A DNA stretch of 64,000 nucleotides, taken from the NCBI GenBank assembly GCA_002701385.1, contig NZVD01000007.1, positions 20,466-84,465 on the forward strand, given 5' to 3'. The notes under the pieces were generated by a model, which did no database searches, was not told the origin of the DNA, and saw only the letters and a program-made list of their open reading frames with translations. The stretch comes from Rhodopirellula sp. (GTDB lineage: Bacteria > Planctomycetota > Planctomycetia > Pirellulales > Pirellulaceae). Within the stretch, counting starts at the first letter, position 1, and each line of letters starts with the position of its first letter. The position numbers and the translations under genes are program-made. This document shows, one piece after another, positions 36,535-45,923 of this stretch.

Positions 36535-39500
36535 TTAAGGTTTTGGCTTTTCCGGTGCTTCTTCCGGTTTTGGATCCGGCTTCTTCTCTTGCTTGGCAGG
36601 TTCCTTTTTCTCTTCTTGAGGTGCCGCTTCTTTTGGGATTTCCTTGGCCTGATTTTGCTGCTGAACCGCCTTGCCAACCTGTCCAAATGCTTCAAACAAC
36701 CCTTTGGCAAATGCGTTTGCAGATCCAGTGGCACTCCCTGCTGCCTGAGCATGCATCCTCACAGGTGCGGCAGGCCAGGTTGATTGTTCGGTCAGAGTGA
36801 AATTGAAAATGTGATTCTTATCCACCACCACGGTCACTTTTTTATTTGCAAGATCCGAAATGACGTTGAATACTCGGATATATCCGGGGATTTCACGAGG
36901 AGGCATCAACATGCGGCCATCTCTTTTGTCCATACAGAATACTTCAGAGCGAATACTTCCGCTTGTTCGATTCTGAGTCGAAGTGGGGTTAAGCTGACGG
37001 ATAAAGGCCATCACTGGTGAAGAGGAGGATTGCGACATTGGTAATGCCCAGCCTTCTACAGCGGCAGGAGTTTGCCATAGAAACTCGCCGGTTCCAGCAT
37101 CTAACGCGTAAATGTTCCCGTTGATAAGGTGAGTTTTCATGCCGATCGACGGAATCGTAATTCCTCGCAGGGTGGCGCTGCGATTAGGAATGACCAAAAA
37201 CTGATCTGCATATGGAATGACATAAAGATTCGTCATTTGAGGTTCTTCGGGCAGCGTTTGCTGCACTACGGGTTCACCTGTCAGCAAATCTCGGATTTCA
37301 AATTTTCCTGTCGGTTGCATGAGGGCTAAGCGTGAACCCATCATTTGACCTCGCAAGCCGGTTATATATGTTTGTTGCCAAATCATCTCTCCGTTAGAGA
37401 CGTCCTGGAGGCCGATCATGATGTCCGTCCCGGTGAGTTGATAGACGAGCGACTTGAATCCCTCAATTGGCCATCGCTCCGAACGGGTAATTCCTTCGAT
37501 TTGCTGTACTTCGGAACCATCAATCAAACTGTATTCCGTGGCCACAACCGAATTCGGAGCAATGACGATAATGCGATTGCCCTGAGTGTAAATTTCGCTT
37601 CCTGTTTGAATGCCATTCCGAATCCAGATGGTTTCCCCGGTGATGGGGTCGACGCAATTCAGGTCACCCTGTTGTTGGTAGACAATCCCATTGAGATTGA
37701 TGTCTCCGGATAACCCCAATTTGTTTCCGCTGGAATCGACTGCGTTGTAACGACGAGTTCCCCAGGGGGTGGTTGTCACTCGTGAACGTAGTGGAATGGA
37801 AACCGAGCTATTGGTGTTAACCGGTAAGATTGGTTTACGCCATAAAATTGCTTCGTTAGGGTCATTACTTTCGTTTAGCAAGTCAATCGCCAATACTTCG
37901 CGGCCGATAAAGGTGAACATGTAATGGCCGTAGATTTTTGCATAGGCTACGGTGTACTGCGTTCCAAAGACTTGACGCCCGGTGTTGAGTGAAACTTCTT
38001 GAACGATCTTTCCGGTGGCCGAACGAATGGCGATCGCATTTTTCTGCTGGTCGTATCCAACCGAATACCCAGTCGGCCATGGGCCGCGGATCTCCTTGAT
38101 CGGAATGTTGTAGATTCGTTGGTAGCTTGGAAATTGTCCTTCGGTATCTTTCGTTCTTTCAACACTTGTAAAACCGTGAGGCCAGGCGTTCGTTGAGTTA
38201 GTAATGTTCTGAAAGTGTTCCGCCTTTAAACGATTGGCTGCAAATTCACTCCCGGTCATTTCGCCGTCTACCGGGACATCAGCCCAGCGTGATTGTAGCT
38301 CCATGTAATAATCATGTGATTCGGGATAACGCTCGACATTTTCATATAGTTTGGCCAGTTCCACATGACAGCGACGCTGAATGGTCTCGTCGGTGGATTC
38401 GAGCTGAAGTGACACTAGCAATAACTCAGCTTCCACCGTTTCTTGAATGAAACTGGATTCTGAATCCACTAAGGTGCTGGCTAGTTCTATTCTCGCAGTG
38501 TCCGCCAGCGTATGTGTGCCGAAGAAGCGTGTGAAGTCGCGGAGACGATTGGCGTCCTGATCCTGAATGGCTTCATCGAGATATTTGGAAATGCGAGTTT
38601 CAATTTCTGATCGCTGTTGATCGTTGCTGGCAACTAGTAGCGAACGCAGTTGACCTTGAACCCAACGGTCGGTACGAACGTGTACTCCCTGTATAGTTAG
38701 CTTCAAGGCTTCATTGACATTCGCCCCAGCCTCTTCCGATTGACGTGTATGGTCGATCAGTTGCAAATAGGTGTCAAACGCTGCGATCAGTTCTCCGTTG
38801 GTTCGTTGCCCGATCGCCTTGGTTTGAAGCAAACTGTCAATCTGTTGCCTAGTCAATGGCATACTTTCCAGTTCAGCAATCAGATTCTGGTAGCTTGTGT
38901 AGTCCTGCTCGAGCAATCGCAGCATGGTACGAATGAGTAATTGCCCAATGGAAAGGTCATCAGGAGCGAGCTCGACGGAACGTCGAAGTGTCAGGAGTGC
39001 ACCGTCGTAGTCACCCTCCTGAAGTTTGAGTTCAGATTGGCGGGACAAGGCCCAGATGTCGTCAGCATCTTCTTCCAGTCGCTGGGCAACTTGTTTTTTA
39101 AGAGGCTCAAGTTGGTAGTACACCGCAACAGCGTCCGGTGTTTGGGATATTACCTGCTCCTGAAAACAAACCAAGTTTCCGAAAGATTCATTGAGTTCAA
39201 TTGTCTTGAGAGGCTTGCCAGATTCGATTTCGACTTGAATCAGTTGCTTATTTGACGTGGGGATGAAGTAGGTGTCCTCCGATCGGAATCCTCGCCCGTT
39301 TACTACTCCTCGTTCCAAAACCAGATCTTCTTCCCAAACGGGCTCTCCCGTTTCCACCGAAATGGACGAGATCTTGGATTGTCCTACGATTAAGGCTAGA
39401 TTGTCTACAACACATCCGATGTATAGGTCACCGGTACGGGGTACGGGCTTCCAGCGAGGTTTACCAGTCAGTAAGTCAAGACAGATAAGGTTACTGTTTT

Positions 39501-41403
39501 CGGTAGGAGTCGCAACAACGGTCCCATTGGCAATCGTAATGGTCGAATCGATCCATTCTTGCTTCTTTCCGCTGCCGTTGTTATACGGGATGCCGTTAAA
39601 TTGCCGGGCTTGTGTGAGATTGCGATTCGCGTAAGTGTAACCCCAAAGCAGAGTTCTGGATGAGATGTCAACTGCCACAAGTGCACCAGCCGAAGTCGGA
39701 CAAACCAGCACTCCGTCGGCAAATGAGGGTGAAGCACTCGAGAGTCGTCGATTGGAATCCAGAGTGATCTTGCGGTTGTCTACATGGGCAAGTTGCTGCT
39801 GCCATTCGAGCTGACCGGTCATTGCATCGAGGACTAATAGTCGAATTTCACCGTTCTTTTCACCAATCGCATAGAGTTTTTCGTAGAGAGGTAACGGAGG
39901 ACCTAGGAAGAAAATACCGGCTAAGTCTGCAGAATCTTCACCGGTTTCTCCGCCCACAATCCAATTTAAGCTCCCTTCACTTTCGATATCCAGCGAAATG
40001 AGCTTATTGGTCGATCTTGGTCCACCGGCATTGGACGTTCTTGGATTAAAAACGAAACTCCGGCTGTTGGTTTGCTTGACGATCTCCAGATCCCACAGGG
40101 CAAAAACCTGTTTCCCATCACTGCAAACTTGTCCAAACGCATGGTCCTGCATCAATCGCTGACGTAGCTCGTTCTTACGGCTGACATCTGCAGTACCTGC
40201 ATTCTGTGTAGAGGTCTCCAGCAAACTGTCTTCATCTTCAGTTTCAAACCAAGGGAATTCCCATTTCCGTTTCCCCGTTTCAAAGTCTATCGCGATCACA
40301 CGAGAAGGACTACGCGTTATAACGGTGTTGCCCACAACCAAGGGTTGAACCGAGGAGATGGCATGTCGTTGCTGTAACTGTTGAGATTGAATGAGAGACT
40401 TTAAATGGCCTTCGTCGATCCGATCAGCACCAGTTGGAACTCTCCATCGTATTGACGGTAAAGGAACGCCACCCTGACTGATAGCATTTCGGTCTGGTGA
40501 ACCGCGGAATAAGACCCATTCGATGTTGTCGTGGATCGAATGGACCTCTCCCTTGCCTGCCAGTCGATTTAGCCAATCAATTGGGTTTTCCTCCGAGTTA
40601 AAAATCTCACGTCGCTCACCACCGATTTCAAAGGTGGCACCAGGTAATCCATTTTTTAGCTCCAATAGAGTTTCTGAAGCTTTATTGGGAAGCTGGGCAT
40701 GGAGCCAACACGTGGCTAATACGAGTGAGAGTTCGGGGTCATATTTTTTGCGAGCCCCAGGCGTATTGTGTACTCGTTGAAAATTAAGAGCTGCCGCTAG
40801 TGGATGGCCATTGTCCAGATCGCGATAGGCTAGCAAGATGGCGGATTCATACCCGGATTCAGTGTGGAAGTACTTCCGGGTTACTTCTGTTAGTCCAGAG
40901 ATATTCCCTGAAGAAAGTGAAGCATTGAGGATTTGCTTGGCTTCTGTCCCATATTGAAGTTCGTAAATCTCCAATGCCTGAGGAGGTAAAGAGCCGAGTA
41001 GTCGTTGAGCTTCCCCTTTCAGGCTTACAAACGTTCCTGGGGACTCTTCCAACTCCACAAAATAGTCCTGATTTTCATCGGTGCCTTCTTGGTTTGCATT
41101 GGAATCTGCATTAGGAGCGACCTCTTCCTCAAAGGAATGGGTAAGGATGGTACCCAGATGGGAGACCGCATCTCCAAATTGCTCTTCCTCTACAGCACGC
41201 TTTGCCCGACTCAGATGTTGCTTTACGACGCGAGGTGCAGGCAAAAAGACATTGGTGGTGGGTTCCTGTGCTGTCAATTCCAAGGAATTGGAGTAACCGA
41301 ATGCCAATACCGTCAGCATGACTAGGAGAAGACGCAGCAACGATGTGGCTTCGTTTACGTTACGAAACACAGTTATAAAGGTTGGTTTTGAAGGTTTTTT
41401 CAT
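36535..41403 (-). CDS. Giant exported PQQ-like beta-propeller protein with TPR-like middle
   Basis: This protein is about 1620 residues long. The track start at 41535 is moved to ATG 41403, which opens a signal peptide (residues about 18-43, LLRLLLVMLTVLAFG). An N-terminal region is helical, then a first PQQ-like beta-propeller follows with typical blade ends such as VIAIDFETGKRKWEFP, LVAVDISSRTLLWGY, LICLDLLTGKPRWKP and ISSISVETGEPVWEE. A TPR-like middle (KLQEGDYDGALLTLRRSVELAPDD) leads to a second propeller (NCVDPITGETIWIRNG, IYALDAGTGEFLWQT). The C-terminal 50 residues are a Lys/Pro/Glu-rich tail. The catalytic residues of quinoprotein dehydrogenases were not seen, so a structural or binding role outside the cytoplasm is more likely. 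Confidence 0.83.
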   Translation of the reverse strand: MKKPSKPTFITVFRNVNEATSLLRLLLVMLTVLAFGYSNSLELTAQEPTTNVFLPAPRVVKQHLSRAKRAVEEEQFGDAVSHLGTILTHSFEEEVAPNADSNANQEGTDENQDYFVELEESPGTFVSLKGEAQRLLGSLPPQALEIYELQYGTEAKQILNASLSSGNISGLTEVTRKYFHTESGYESAILLAYRDLDNGHPLAAALNFQRVHNTPGARKKYDPELSLVLATCWLHAQLPNKASETLLELKNGLPGATFEIGGERREIFNSEENPIDWLNRLAGKGEVHSIHDNIEWVLFRGSPDRNAISQGGVPLPSIRWRVPTGADRIDEGHLKSLIQSQQLQQRHAISSVQPLVVGNTVITRSPSRVIAIDFETGKRKWEFPWFETEDEDSLLETSTQNAGTADVSRKNELRQRLMQDHAFGQVCSDGKQVFALWDLEIVKQTNSRSFVFNPRTSNAGGPRSTNKLISLDIESEGSLNWIVGGETGEDSADLAGIFFLGPPLPLYEKLYAIGEKNGEIRLLVLDAMTGQLEWQQQLAHVDNRKITLDSNRRLSSASPSFADGVLVCPTSAGALVAVDISSRTLLWGYTYANRNLTQARQFNGIPYNNGSGKKQEWIDSTITIANGTVVATPTENSNLICLDLLTGKPRWKPVPRTGDLYIGCVVDNLALIVGQSKISSISVETGEPVWEEDLVLERGVVNGRGFRSEDTYFIPTSNKQLIQVEIESGKPLKTIELNESFGNLVCFQEQVISQTPDAVAVYYQLEPLKKQVAQRLEEDADDIWALSRQSELKLQEGDYDGALLTLRRSVELAPDDLSIGQLLIRTMLRLLEQDYTSYQNLIAELESMPLTRQQIDSLLQTKAIGQRTNGELIAAFDTYLQLIDHTRQSEEAGANVNEALKLTIQGVHVRTDRWVQGQLRSLLVASNDQQRSEIETRISKYLDEAIQDQDANRLRDFTRFFGTHTLADTARIELASTLVDSESSFIQETVEAELLLVSLQLESTDETIQRRCHVELAKLYENVERYPESHDYYMELQSRWADVPVDGEMTGSEFAANRLKAEHFQNITNSTNAWPHGFTSVERTKDTEGQFPSYQRIYNIPIKEIRGPWPTGYSVGYDQQKNAIAIRSATGKIVQEVSLNTGRQVFGTQYTVAYAKIYGHYMFTFIGREVLAIDLLNESNDPNEAILWRKPILPVNTNSSVSIPLRSRVTTTPWGTRRYNAVDSSGNKLGLSGDINLNGIVYQQQGDLNCVDPITGETIWIRNGIQTGSEIYTQGNRIIVIAPNSVVATEYSLIDGSEVQQIEGITRSERWPIEGFKSLVYQLTGTDIMIGLQDVSNGEMIWQQTYITGLRGQMMGSRLALMQPTGKFEIRDLLTGEPVVQQTLPEEPQMTNLYVIPYADQFLVIPNRSATLRGITIPSIGMKTHLINGNIYALDAGTGEFLWQTPAAVEGWALPMSQSSSSPVMAFIRQLNPTSTQNRTSGSIRSEVFCMDKRDGRMLMPPREIPGYIRVFNVISDLANKKVTVVVDKNHIFNFTLTEQSTWPAAPVRMHAQAAGSATGSANAFAKGLFEAFGQVGKAVQQQNQAKEIPKEAAPQEEKKEPAKQEKKPDPKPEEAPEKPKP

Positions 41404-42029
41404 CCTGAAAACCTTGGAAATAGAAGTTTTTTTAAAAGAATAAAATCCCTCAAAAAGTACCTGATTTCGACGAATCCAGACTCTCAATGGGACGTTTACT
41501 CCGAATAGTGGCGGAGATACCGTCATTGTACGCATTTTCGATTTAAAAATCTCGTATTCGTGGGTCTCGAAGGGAGGAATTCGGGATGCGGCTGCCCATT
41601 ACTTGCTTTTCAATGAGCATGATCAACGCTTATAACGTTAATTAAACCCCTTGTTTTATAGTGTTTTAGTAGGGTTTAGTAGGTGAGTGACACCCACTCG
41701 ATGAATTGGCTCTCATTGAAAATCGAATATTGGCACAATCTAACGGTGAGCTCTTTTTATGGGTGCTCCGGAGGTCTAGAAGCTGTTTTTAGAGGAATTT
41801 CGGCGGTATTTGAGGGGGTTTTCGAATGAACAGAGAAGGAGAACGGTCTTGTTGTCCGACAAGACCATAAAGAGAGAGGCTGGATTAGTTTTTCAGGTTT
41901 TATTGCCTTTACTATTGCATTTATCGTGCAAAACCGGCCTAATTACCCGCAGGTTGAAAAAATTAACAGATAGAAAACGTCGTCACACGACTCAATTTCA
42001 TCGTATTTCCTTACAAGGAGGACAGATAA
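41404..42029. other. Divergent intergenic region between PQQ-like and HU genes
   Basis: About 625 nt without a credible gene. It must hold the promoters of both flanking genes. A perfect inverted repeat GGTCTTGT-TGTCCG-ACAAGACC lies at 41845-41866 without a T tract. AT-rich stretches occur near 41640-41690. The track ORF at 41810-42037 spans this inverted repeat, has no family resemblance and overlaps the HU Shine-Dalgarno, so it was rejected. Confidence 0.5.
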
Positions 42030-42347
42030 ATGGCTAAAGCCCCAACCAAAACTCAGGTATTGAATACTGTTGCTGACTCGTCCGGTGTCGGTAAGAAAGA
42101 AGTAACGGCAGTGTTAGACGCACTTGCAGGAATGATCGGTGACACAATCAGCGATGGTGAAACCCCGTTTACAATTCCAGGTCTATGTAAGATTGTTGTT
42201 CAGCATAAAGAAGCAAAGCCTGAACGCCCTGGTACCAACCCATTTACTGGTGAGCCTACTATCTTCAAAGCTCAGCCAGCAAAGAACGTTGTTAAAATTC
42301 GTCCTTTGAAAGGTCTGAAAGACATGGTTGGCCAACCTGGCGCATAA
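42030..42347 (+). CDS. HU/IHF family DNA-binding protein
   Basis: This is a small basic nucleoid protein of 105 residues of the HU/IHF family. The dimerisation helices (TKTQVLNTVADSSGVGKKEVTAVLDAL), the beta-saddle beginning FTIPGLCKI and the DNA-intercalating arm with RPGTNPFTGEP, matching the HU consensus RNPxTGE with its key proline, are present. It is longer than typical HU at the C-terminus (PLKGLKDMVGQPGA). The Shine-Dalgarno AAGGAGG at 42015-42021 is strong, and a strong terminator follows, so this is a highly expressed single-gene unit. Confidence 0.93.
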   Translation: MAKAPTKTQVLNTVADSSGVGKKEVTAVLDALAGMIGDTISDGETPFTIPGLCKIVVQHKEAKPERPGTNPFTGEPTIFKAQPAKNVVKIRPLKGLKDMVGQPGA

Positions 42348-42389
42348 CCATTACCTAGCTCCTAAGCTTAGGTACATAATTTAGAAAAG

Positions 42390-42419
42390 CGGCGTTCTCG
42401 AAAGAACGCCGTTTTTTTT
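42390..42419 (+). terminator. Rho-independent terminator of the HU gene
   Basis: A 9-bp perfect stem (CGGCGTTCT / AGAACGCCG) with a CGAA tetraloop is followed by eight T residues, 42 nt after the HU stop. Confidence 0.94.
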
Positions 42420-42495
42420 ATGTTGGCAACAACCAAATCACTTATTTTGCATAACATCTGCATCAGTTGCTTACAGGCCAGCTAAACTAATTCGT

Positions 42496-43548
42496 ATGAC
42501 TCCTCATCAGATACTCGTAGGCCTTTTAATACTTTACCCCGCCCTAGCCTGGTGGCTTTTTCGGGTTTTGTGGGTGTCCGAAAACCGCCTGCGGGCAATT
42601 CTTCTCAAGCTGAGTTTGCTAGTGGGCTCGTCTCTATACTTGTTCGGAGCTTTGGAATACTACTTTATGCACTCGGTTGCAATCTCTGATGGATTTGGGC
42701 AGACCTTAATGCACCGTAATTGGATCAATAAATACGGTGATCGCCCTAAAAACTCATTTGGCTTACGGGATGCCGAACCGGTTATGGGGGACAAGCCGAC
42801 GCTTTACGTAGTCGGGGATAGTTTTACAGCTGGACACGGTATTGATGATCATCGAGACCGTTACGCCAATTTGCTGGAGAACCATCTTGCTGGAGAATGG
42901 GACTTGATGTTATTAGCCAAAGGGGGCTGGGGTACGGAGAAACAGTTGGAAGTGTATTCCGAATGGTCCAATTTGAGAGAAGATCGAGAAGGTGTCATCG
43001 TTTGGCAGTATTACATTAATGACATTGATCATTCTGGCATCGCCACCGGACTGACTCGTCCTTCGATTCATTTTGGAGCCCCTCGGCTGCTCAAGCCGGT
43101 CGTCGATAATTACCATCTTGCTAACTTCCTTTATTGGGGAGTCTTTCGGGCTATCTACGCACAGCAGCTGGGTGAACAGTATCTGTCCTACCTGACAAAT
43201 TGTTACGAGAATCAGGAATCATGGGATCACCATCAGCAGCAATTACAGCGAGTAGCAGACTTGCGACAGCGGTCCGAGTTAACCACGGTTGAAGAGATCC
43301 CTCCTGAACGTAAGTTGATTGTCGTGGTTTACCCGAATTTAAAAGACATCGAGGGTACACGCAAAATGTCTGAAAAGGTAGTTAGTTTTTTCAGAACCAG
43401 AGATGTCGATGTTGTGGATATGGCCGAGTTGCTTGCAGACTATGAATCAGATGAGATAACCGTCAATGCACTCGATGGGCACGCTAACGAAATGGTCAAT
43501 CGATTATTGGCAGACCACTTGTACCAACACTTTTTTCAGCAGTTTTGA
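42496..43548 (+). CDS. Membrane-anchored SGNH/GDSL-like hydrolase
   Basis: This 350-residue protein has two N-terminal membrane helices (about residues 4-22 and 34-55), then an SGNH-type domain. The nucleophile block reads YVVGDSFTAGHGI (about 106-118), the oxyanion Gly may be in AKGGWGTEKQ, and YYINDIDHSG provides the Asn block. Near the end, LDGHANEMVNRLLADHL fits the catalytic Asp-x2-His block. The domain resembles esterases and acyl-modifying enzymes acting on glycans or lipids in the envelope. It stands alone between the HU terminator and the tRNA gene. The substrate is unknown. Confidence 0.8.
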   Translation: MTPHQILVGLLILYPALAWWLFRVLWVSENRLRAILLKLSLLVGSSLYLFGALEYYFMHSVAISDGFGQTLMHRNWINKYGDRPKNSFGLRDAEPVMGDKPTLYVVGDSFTAGHGIDDHRDRYANLLENHLAGEWDLMLLAKGGWGTEKQLEVYSEWSNLREDREGVIVWQYYINDIDHSGIATGLTRPSIHFGAPRLLKPVVDNYHLANFLYWGVFRAIYAQQLGEQYLSYLTNCYENQESWDHHQQQLQRVADLRQRSELTTVEEIPPERKLIVVVYPNLKDIEGTRKMSEKVVSFFRTRDVDVVDMAELLADYESDEITVNALDGHANEMVNRLLADHLYQHFFQQF

Positions 43549-43671
43549 TATGTCGAGCCGACTGTTTGAGGTGGCTCTTGATTTAATCAGTACCGAGTTG
43601 ACGGGAAGAGCTTTCTGCTCGCCCGACAGATATTTAACGCATTCAGTGTTAAATGGTGGGGGATATGGCAG

Positions 43672-43700
43672 AAAAAAGCCTGCTGACCGGGCCAGCAGGC
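43672..43700 (-). terminator. Rho-independent terminator of tRNA-Phe
   Basis: The perfect stem GCCTGCTG / CAGCAGGC with a 7-nt loop is followed on the minus strand by six T residues. It begins 10 nt after the tRNA 3' end. Confidence 0.9.
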
Positions 43701-43709
43701 ATAAGAAAG

Positions 43710-43782
43710 TGGTCGGGGGCGGGCTCGAACCGCCGACACTCGGATTTTCAATCCGATGCTCTACCAACTGAGCTACCCGACC
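43710..43782 (-). tRNA. tRNA-Phe (GAA)
   Basis: A full cloverleaf of 73 nt can be drawn on the minus strand: acceptor GGTCGGG/CCCGACC, D-arm GCTC/GAGC, anticodon stem TCGGA/TCCGA with loop TTGAAAA (anticodon GAA), 5-nt variable loop and T-arm GGCGG-TTCGAGC-CCGCC, then discriminator A. The 3' CCA is not encoded. A terminator follows directly. Confidence 0.97.
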
Positions 43783-43945
43783 ATATCAGCTGTATCTGTT
43801 TTTATAGTGATACTTTGCAGTATCGGCACAGAACGTGTGAAAAAATAGGTTAAAGCAATTAATCTCAGTCGACAACCCCACAGGTAGATTTGATTTCTAA
43901 AAAACTCAGGGCAATATAGGGCTGATTGGTCGTCTGCTAGGTTGC

Positions 43946-43973
43946 TTGACACCCCCTATCTAATGTCTAATAT
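43946..43973 (+). promoter_or_regulatory. Sigma-70-type promoter of the ExbBD/beta-propeller cluster
   Basis: A perfect -35 TTGACA is followed after 16 nt by TAATAT. Transcription would start near 43980, leaving a leader of about 100 nt before the first gene of the plus-strand cluster. The rest of the 297-nt gap after the tRNA holds a small inverted repeat GATACT-TTGC-AGTATC (43809-43824) and no gene. Confidence 0.65.
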
Positions 43974-44079
43974 TCGTTTAGGGAAATGGGTAAATACTCT
44001 ACAGGGATAGAGGGGGATTATCCGCTTTGCCGATATACTTCTCATACCATCAGCTTGTCTTTTTTGGAACTTCGGAATA

Positions 44080-45885
44080 ATGCAAATGCGACTCTTTGTC
44101 GTTGTGGGGTTACTGCTTGGTTCAGTAGGGCTCTCTCCGCTTAACGGGCAGGATTTCGTGAAGTCCGCTCGCGTGCGTGCCATTGTGGATAAGGCGATCG
44201 AGTTCCTTGAAAGCGACCTTACAGGTGCTCCTCAAATGTCGCCGGCGGCTTATGGTTCAATCCTTGTCGGGTATACGGTGTATAAATATCACGATATTTA
44301 TCAGGTGCCGGGCGGAAAGAATCACCCCAAGGTGGTGGCTGGTAGAAAAAGGGCTTTAGAAGCGGTTGCGGATGTTTCTCAACCGAATTACACGCAGGAG
44401 AAGAAATATTACACTGCTGCTATCGCAGCGATTTTCTTTCTTGATACAGACCCGGATGCCCACCGCAATGAAATTGCTACGCTGATCGACGTGATTCAAA
44501 AAGGGCAAAAGAAAAACGGTTCTTGGGGATATCCCGGTTCGAGCCCCAAAGAAGGGGATAATTCGGTAACCCAATTTGTCGCCTTAGCACTTTGGATGGC
44601 AAAAAACCGTGGCTTTGATGTGGATACAAACACGCTTGCTTTGGCAACCAATTGGTTTTTACGAACTCAGGCGCCTGATGGTGCTTGGGGCTACCATGGA
44701 AACGACCCCGGAGTATTTCGCCGAGTTTCACAGGAAGTGAAAGGGGAAACCGGTGGGGATAATTCGTGGGGGCACCAGTCGGATGCCGCTTGTGGTGCTT
44801 CAAGTCTGTATATTCTTGCGGGTACTTTGCAGTTTATTAATCAAAAGCCGAAGACCGAGCCCAAGAAACAGGCCAATGTAAGTAGTGCGGTGAAGCTCAA
44901 GACGGATGATGAGAAGTTTGCGGCGAATCCGTTGACTGACCAGGTCGATCGCGCATATTTGATGGAATCGCTCGCTTTGGCGGATAGGTGGTTTGGAAGG
45001 CACTTTAAATTTTCCGGTAAATCCGGCAGGAAGCAGGCCTATCAAAATGTCTTCAAGAGTCGTTCGATTGCCATAGGGTTGAATGACGAAGAACCGGCGC
45101 GTTGGCTCTATTATTCACTTTACATTTATGAGCGGTATGAAACGTTCCGAGCGTTGGCTAATGAGCAGTCACTGATGGTGGAACCGCCATGGTACAGTCG
45201 TGGAGTCGCGTTTTTAGAGGCTGAGCAACGTAGTTCGGGCAACGGATCCTTTAGAGGTCCGGCGCAGACACAGGTAGCTGGTCCTGCCATGGATACTTGC
45301 TTTGGATTACTGTTTCTGATGCGAAGCACGCTCAAGAGTGTCTCCAATCTGGCTCGAGACACGCAGTTCATTTCTCTAGGAGAATTACCCGAAGACGCAG
45401 CCAATGCTCGGATTGTCGATGGAAAAATCGTAACCACGGAATTGGGAGGAGATATTGGTAATCTTCTCGATCAGCTAGAAGGGCTGGATCCTGAGAAATT
45501 CGAAAACATGAAGAAATTCCCCAAGGTGCTGGAGTTATCAGCGGATGAAGAGGAGCGGAAGGCACAGATTGCTCGCGTGAAATCTATGATTTCGGAAGGG
45601 GCTCCTGCAGCACGGAGAGTCGCAATTCGAGCCTATGCCCGTGAGCAGGGACTCGATGCCGTGCCGATTCTGTTGTACGCCTTAACCGATCCGGACGTGG
45701 TGGCAACGCAGGAAGCTCGTAATGCACTGCGATTCATCAGTCGGCGACTCAATGGATTTGGTTTACCGGACAATCCGTCACCGGAAGAAAAGGCAGAAGC
45801 GATCGCTAAGTGGCGTAATTGGTATCTGCAAGTACGTCCCGAAGCCGAGCTGGAAGAAGATGGGGTTACTGGGGTCAATCAGTAG
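44080..45885 (+). CDS. Exported squalene-cyclase/prenyltransferase-like repeat protein
   Basis: This 601-residue protein has a signal peptide (residues 3-24, LFVVVGLLLGSVGLS) and an alpha/alpha-barrel-type repeat domain with QW-like motifs QKKNGSWGYPG (about 143-153) and QAPDGAWGYHG (about 198-208), as in squalene cyclases and prenyltransferase beta subunits. The acid motif DXDD of hopene cyclases was not found, and export argues against sterol or hopanoid chemistry. The C-terminal 120 residues look like HEAT repeats (AVPILLYALTDPDVVATQEARNAL). ATG 44080 and 44086 are both possible starts. It is the first gene of the ExbBD cluster, 38 nt ahead of the TonB-shaped protein. Confidence 0.8.
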   Translation: MQMRLFVVVGLLLGSVGLSPLNGQDFVKSARVRAIVDKAIEFLESDLTGAPQMSPAAYGSILVGYTVYKYHDIYQVPGGKNHPKVVAGRKRALEAVADVSQPNYTQEKKYYTAAIAAIFFLDTDPDAHRNEIATLIDVIQKGQKKNGSWGYPGSSPKEGDNSVTQFVALALWMAKNRGFDVDTNTLALATNWFLRTQAPDGAWGYHGNDPGVFRRVSQEVKGETGGDNSWGHQSDAACGASSLYILAGTLQFINQKPKTEPKKQANVSSAVKLKTDDEKFAANPLTDQVDRAYLMESLALADRWFGRHFKFSGKSGRKQAYQNVFKSRSIAIGLNDEEPARWLYYSLYIYERYETFRALANEQSLMVEPPWYSRGVAFLEAEQRSSGNGSFRGPAQTQVAGPAMDTCFGLLFLMRSTLKSVSNLARDTQFISLGELPEDAANARIVDGKIVTTELGGDIGNLLDQLEGLDPEKFENMKKFPKVLELSADEEERKAQIARVKSMISEGAPAARRVAIRAYAREQGLDAVPILLYALTDPDVVATQEARNALRFISRRLNGFGLPDNPSPEEKAEAIAKWRNWYLQVRPEAELEEDGVTGVNQ

Positions 45886-45923
45886 AGCTCAATGCCTCGG
45901 GTGACAACAAAGAATAGCAATCT

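Noticed and set aside
41810-42037. 75-residue ORF upstream of HU
   Set aside because: It runs over an inverted repeat and the HU Shine-Dalgarno, shows no family pattern and has no ribosome binding site of its own.
43504-43853. ORFs across the tRNA-Phe region (43504-43767 minus, 43653-43853 plus, 43466-43771 plus)
   Set aside because: They contain translated tRNA sequence (patterns such as GGSSPPP and AGSNRRHSDFQS), a known false-ORF source.
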